Made by a program: the position numbers and the translations under genes. A DNA stretch of 8,245 bases from Bordetella parapertussis (lineage in GTDB: Bacteria > Cyanobacteriota > Cyanobacteriia > PCC-6307 > Cyanobiaceae), in NCBI GenBank assembly GCA_943324725.2, contig CALPMR020000128.1, positions 1-8,245 on the forward strand, in the 5' to 3' direction. Positions 5,941-8,245 of the stretch are shown here, piece by piece; position 1 is the first letter of the stretch, and every line of letters begins with the position of its first letter. The notes beneath the pieces were generated by a model. The model was not told the DNA's origin, did no database searches, and worked only from the letters and a program-made list of their open reading frames with translations.

Positions 5941-7209
5941 TTGACAGCCGCCCAGCCCGCGAGCTCAGCCAACCCACCGCGCCCGGGGCCAACCCCGTTG
6001 TCTGCTGGTTCCAGCCAGGGGCTCGCCCCCCATGAACGGGCCCGGCCGTTGGCTCCGGGCAGCGTCTATCCGGCCAAGGATCTCTGTAGCCAATGCGGCC
6101 TCTGTGACAGTCGCTGGGTGGCTTACGTGCGCAGTGCCTGCGCCTTTCTGGAGCAACGGTTCGAGGCGATGGAGCAGCGGGCCCATGGCCGCAGCCGCGA
6201 CCTCGACAACGAAGACGAGCTTTATTTCGGCGTGCAGCAGCGCATGCTCACCGCCCGCCTGCAGGCGCCGATTGCCGGTGCGCAGTGGACTGGCATCGTC
6301 TCGCGCATCGGCGTGCGGGCCCTGGAAACCGGTCTGGTCGATGCGGTGCTCTGCGTGCAGCAGAGCGAGGACGATCGCTTCACTCCAGTGCCCGTGCTGG
6401 CGCGAACGCCCGAGCAGGTGCTGGCCGCCCGCGTCAACAAGCCCACCCTCAGCCCGAATCTGAAGGTGCTCGAGCAACTGCCTGGCAGTGGCATCCGCCG
6501 CCTGCTGGCGATCGGTGTGGGTTGCCAGATTCAGGCCCTGCGGGCGGTCCAGGACAGCCTGCCGCTGGACAAGCTGTACGTGCTTGGCCTGCCCTGTGTG
6601 GATAACGTCTCCCGCCAGGGCCTGCAGACTTTTCTCGAGAGTGCCAGTGATTCGCCGGCCACGGTGGTGCACTACGAGTTCATGCAGGACTTCCGCATCC
6701 ACTTCCGCCATCAGGACGGCCACGAAGAGACGGTGCCCTTCTTCGGTCTCGACACCCCGAAACTCAAGGATGTGTTCGCTCCCAGTTGTCTGAGCTGCTT
6801 CGACTACACCAACGCCGGAGCCGATCTGGTCGTGGGCTACATGGGGGCCAGCTTCGGCCGCCAGTGGATCACGGTGCGCAATGACACCGGCGCCGAGCTG
6901 CTCGCCCTGGTGGAAGACGAACTCGATGGGGCGCCGGTGACCAGCAGCGGCGACCGGCGCCAGGCGGTGCAGCAAGGCATCGAGGCCTATGACAAGGCCC
7001 TGCGCCTGCCGATGTGGCTGGCGGAGCTGGTGGGCTGGCTGGTGCAACGGGTGGGCCCGAAGGGCCTGGAGTACGGGCGCTTCTCGATCGATTCCCACTT
7101 CACCCGCAATGCGCTGTGGCTGCGCCGCCACCACCCCGCCATGGCCGAGCGCCACATCCCCGCCTTTGCCCGCCGGATCATCAGCCGTTATCGGCTGCCC
7201 TCCTCATGA
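5941..7209 (+). CDS. bciB: 3,8-divinyl (proto)chlorophyllide a 8-vinyl reductase, ferredoxin-dependent BciB type
   Basis: BciB reduces the 8-vinyl group of divinyl chlorophyllide or protochlorophyllide, giving monovinyl chlorophyll. It uses reduced ferredoxin, FAD and two [4Fe-4S] clusters, and it belongs to the F420-hydrogenase/dehydrogenase beta-subunit family (Synechocystis Slr1923). From TTG 5941 it has 422 residues. It shows the cluster ligands CSQCGLC (49-55) and Cys67, GRSRDLDNEDELYFGV (83-98), GAQWTGIVS (113-121), RVNKPTLSPNLKVLEQ (164-179), GVGCQIQALRAV (192-203), LPCVDNVSRQGLQTF (217-231), SCLSCFDYTNAGADLVVGYMG (282-302) and FSIDSHFTRN (381-390). Eight conserved-position cysteines are present (49, 52, 55, 67, 195, 219, 283, 286). 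Every in-frame start before the first cluster is TTG (5941, 5998, 6049). TTG 5998 would give 403 residues, nearer to Slr1923; none has a clear ribosome site. The stop overlaps malQ. Related hydroxymethyl-chlorophyll reductases share the fold, but the match to the cyanobacterial reductase is close. Confidence 0.9.
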   Translation: MTAAQPASSANPPRPGPTPLSAGSSQGLAPHERARPLAPGSVYPAKDLCSQCGLCDSRWVAYVRSACAFLEQRFEAMEQRAHGRSRDLDNEDELYFGVQQRMLTARLQAPIAGAQWTGIVSRIGVRALETGLVDAVLCVQQSEDDRFTPVPVLARTPEQVLAARVNKPTLSPNLKVLEQLPGSGIRRLLAIGVGCQIQALRAVQDSLPLDKLYVLGLPCVDNVSRQGLQTFLESASDSPATVVHYEFMQDFRIHFRHQDGHEETVPFFGLDTPKLKDVFAPSCLSCFDYTNAGADLVVGYMGASFGRQWITVRNDTGAELLALVEDELDGAPVTSSGDRRQAVQQGIEAYDKALRLPMWLAELVGWLVQRVGPKGLEYGRFSIDSHFTRNALWLRRHHPAMAERHIPAFARRIISRYRLPSS

Positions 7210-8245
7210 GCGGCCCCACTCGCAGTTGCGGCGTGCTGCTGCACCCCACCTCCCTCCCCGGTACGGCCGCCTGCGGCAGCTTCGGTGCCGCGGCTCGCGA
7301 CTGGATCGATCTGCTGGTGCGTCAGGGCGTGGGGGTGTGGCAGCTGCTGCCCCTGGCCCCCACCGATGGCACCGGTTCCCCCTACAGCTCACCCAGCGGT
7401 TCGGCCCTCAATCCCTGGTTGATCGATGCCGATGACCTGCTGGCCGATGGCCTGATCAGCGCTGCCGATCACCAGACGCTGCCGGGCGGTGGTTTCGATC
7501 GCCTCGACCCTGCGACGGCCTCCGCAAGGGCGGCGGCGGTGGCGGCGTCCCTCGGGCGGCATTGGGGTGAACAGCCCCTGGAGCGTCAGCAGGCTTTTGC
7601 CAGCTGGCGGCGCTCCCAGGCCTTCTGGCTGGAGGATCACTGCTGCTTCATGGTGCTGCGCCGCCTGCAGCAGGGCAGGCCCTGGTGGGAGTGGCCCGGC
7701 CCCCTGGCCCAGCGCCAGGGCCGGGCCCTGCGTCAGCTGGCGGCCGAACATGGGGAGGACTTGCTGGATGAGGCCTTGCTGCAATGGCAGCTGCGCCAGC
7801 AGTGGGCCCAGCTGCAGCGACGGGCGCGGGCCGGGGGCCTACGGCTGCTGGGCGATCTGCCCTTCTACGTGGCCCACGACAGTGTCGATGTCTGGTGCCG
7901 GCGGCAGCTCTTTTCTCTGGGTCTCGATGGCCAGCTGCTTCAGCAGAGTGGTGTGCCCCCCGATTACTTCGCCGCCACCGGCCAGCTCTGGGGGACGCCG
8001 GTGTATCGCTGGTGGCGCCATCGGCTGAGTGGCTTCCGCTGGTGGTTGAACCGACTGGAATTGCAGCTGGAGCTCTTCGATCTGCTGCGGCTCGACCATT
8101 TCCGGGCACTGGACTCCTACTGGAGCGTGCCGGGTGCCGATGGCACGGCGGAGCACGGACGATGGTGTCCGTCGCCGGGCTCGGCCCTGTTGGCCAGACT
8201 GCAGCGGCGCTGCCGGCGCCAGGGCCGCCTGCTGCCGGATGGTCG
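7206..8245 (+). CDS. malQ: 4-alpha-glucanotransferase (amylomaltase, GH77), 3' end outside window
   Basis: MalQ transfers alpha-1,4-glucan segments between maltodextrins, releasing glucose, and serves glycogen and maltose turnover in the cytosol. 346 codons plus two bases are visible of about 500 expected. The family motifs appear in order: LLHPTSLPG (11-19), WQLLPLAPTDGTGSPYSSPSG (45-65), ALNPWLID (67-74), LLGDLPFYVAHDSVDVW (214-230), GVPPDYFAATGQLWGTPVYRWW (247-268) and LLRLDHFRALDSYW (294-307). Asp297 in RLDHFR is the catalytic nucleophile, at almost the same position as Asp293 of Thermus aquaticus amylomaltase. The acid/base Glu and the final catalytic Asp lie beyond the window. ATG 7206 overlaps the bciB TGA as ATGA, so translation is probably coupled to bciB; the GAGCGGC just inside the gene is not a ribosome site. 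I see no frameshift in the visible part. Position 303 in HFRAL is Ala where many relatives have Gly; this is common in picocyanobacteria as I recall. Confidence 0.94.
   Translation, partial: MSGPTRSCGVLLHPTSLPGTAACGSFGAAARDWIDLLVRQGVGVWQLLPLAPTDGTGSPYSSPSGSALNPWLIDADDLLADGLISAADHQTLPGGGFDRLDPATASARAAAVAASLGRHWGEQPLERQQAFASWRRSQAFWLEDHCCFMVLRRLQQGRPWWEWPGPLAQRQGRALRQLAAEHGEDLLDEALLQWQLRQQWAQLQRRARAGGLRLLGDLPFYVAHDSVDVWCRRQLFSLGLDGQLLQQSGVPPDYFAATGQLWGTPVYRWWRHRLSGFRWWLNRLELQLELFDLLRLDHFRALDSYWSVPGADGTAEHGRWCPSPGSALLARLQRRCRRQGRLLPDG

Noticed and set aside
5941..5946. Exact sigma-70 -35 consensus TTGACA
   Set aside because: No -10-like hexamer occurs 16-18 bases downstream in this GC-rich coding stretch; the bases also form the TTG start and next codon of bciB.
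5965..7155. Minus-strand open frame of 396 codons opposite bciB
   Set aside because: bciB matches its family along nearly its whole length; the antisense translation is low-complexity (His/Gln/Ala rich) with no motif.
1..8245. Search for tRNA, rRNA, CRISPR repeats, transposase genes, attachment sites or a defence cassette
   Set aside because: Nothing of the kind was seen. All substantial frames are housekeeping, envelope or small unknown proteins with uniform base composition.

Overview
The window looks like chromosomal DNA of a high-GC picocyanobacterium of the Synechococcus/Cyanobium type. I infer this from the strong G/C bias at third codon positions, from a chlorophyll-synthesis gene of the Slr1923/BciB family, and from the cyanobacterial style of the PRPP synthetase and 4-alpha-glucanotransferase. 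I recalled these relationships from family knowledge; no search was run. Coding density is high: seven genes or gene ends plus one small secreted-protein gene, with no gap over about 175 bases. I see no mobile element, CRISPR array, tRNA or rRNA.

Layout. Bases 1-1046 (+) are the 3' part of pepN (aminopeptidase N). Two small GC-rich hairpins follow, then a short gene (+, about 1141-1488) for a secreted, cysteine-containing protein of unknown function. It converges, with only 5 bases between the stop codons, on a minus-strand gene (1494-2849 or 2810) for a secreted glycoside-hydrolase-like protein of the GHL10/DUF187 type. Upstream of that, on the same strand, lies prs (PRPP synthetase, 3021-4037). 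Divergent from prs is an unrecognised cytosolic protein gene (+, 4078 or 4105 to 4740). This converges on a minus-strand LytR-CpsA-Psr (LCP) family gene (4765-5817), whose active-site motifs are divergent. After a 123-base divergent spacer come bciB (divinyl chlorophyllide 8-vinyl reductase, + from 5941 or 5998 to 7209) and malQ (4-alpha-glucanotransferase, + from 7206). malQ overlaps the bciB stop codon and runs off the window end.

How the genes relate. This is mostly a patchwork of housekeeping functions: peptide turnover, nucleotide precursor supply, chlorophyll synthesis, glycogen/maltodextrin metabolism and two envelope proteins. The only clear operon signal is the ATGA overlap of bciB and malQ. 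I found no convincing undescribed multi-gene system. The best leads are the divergent LCP protein, the two uncharacterised proteins and the bciB-malQ coupling.
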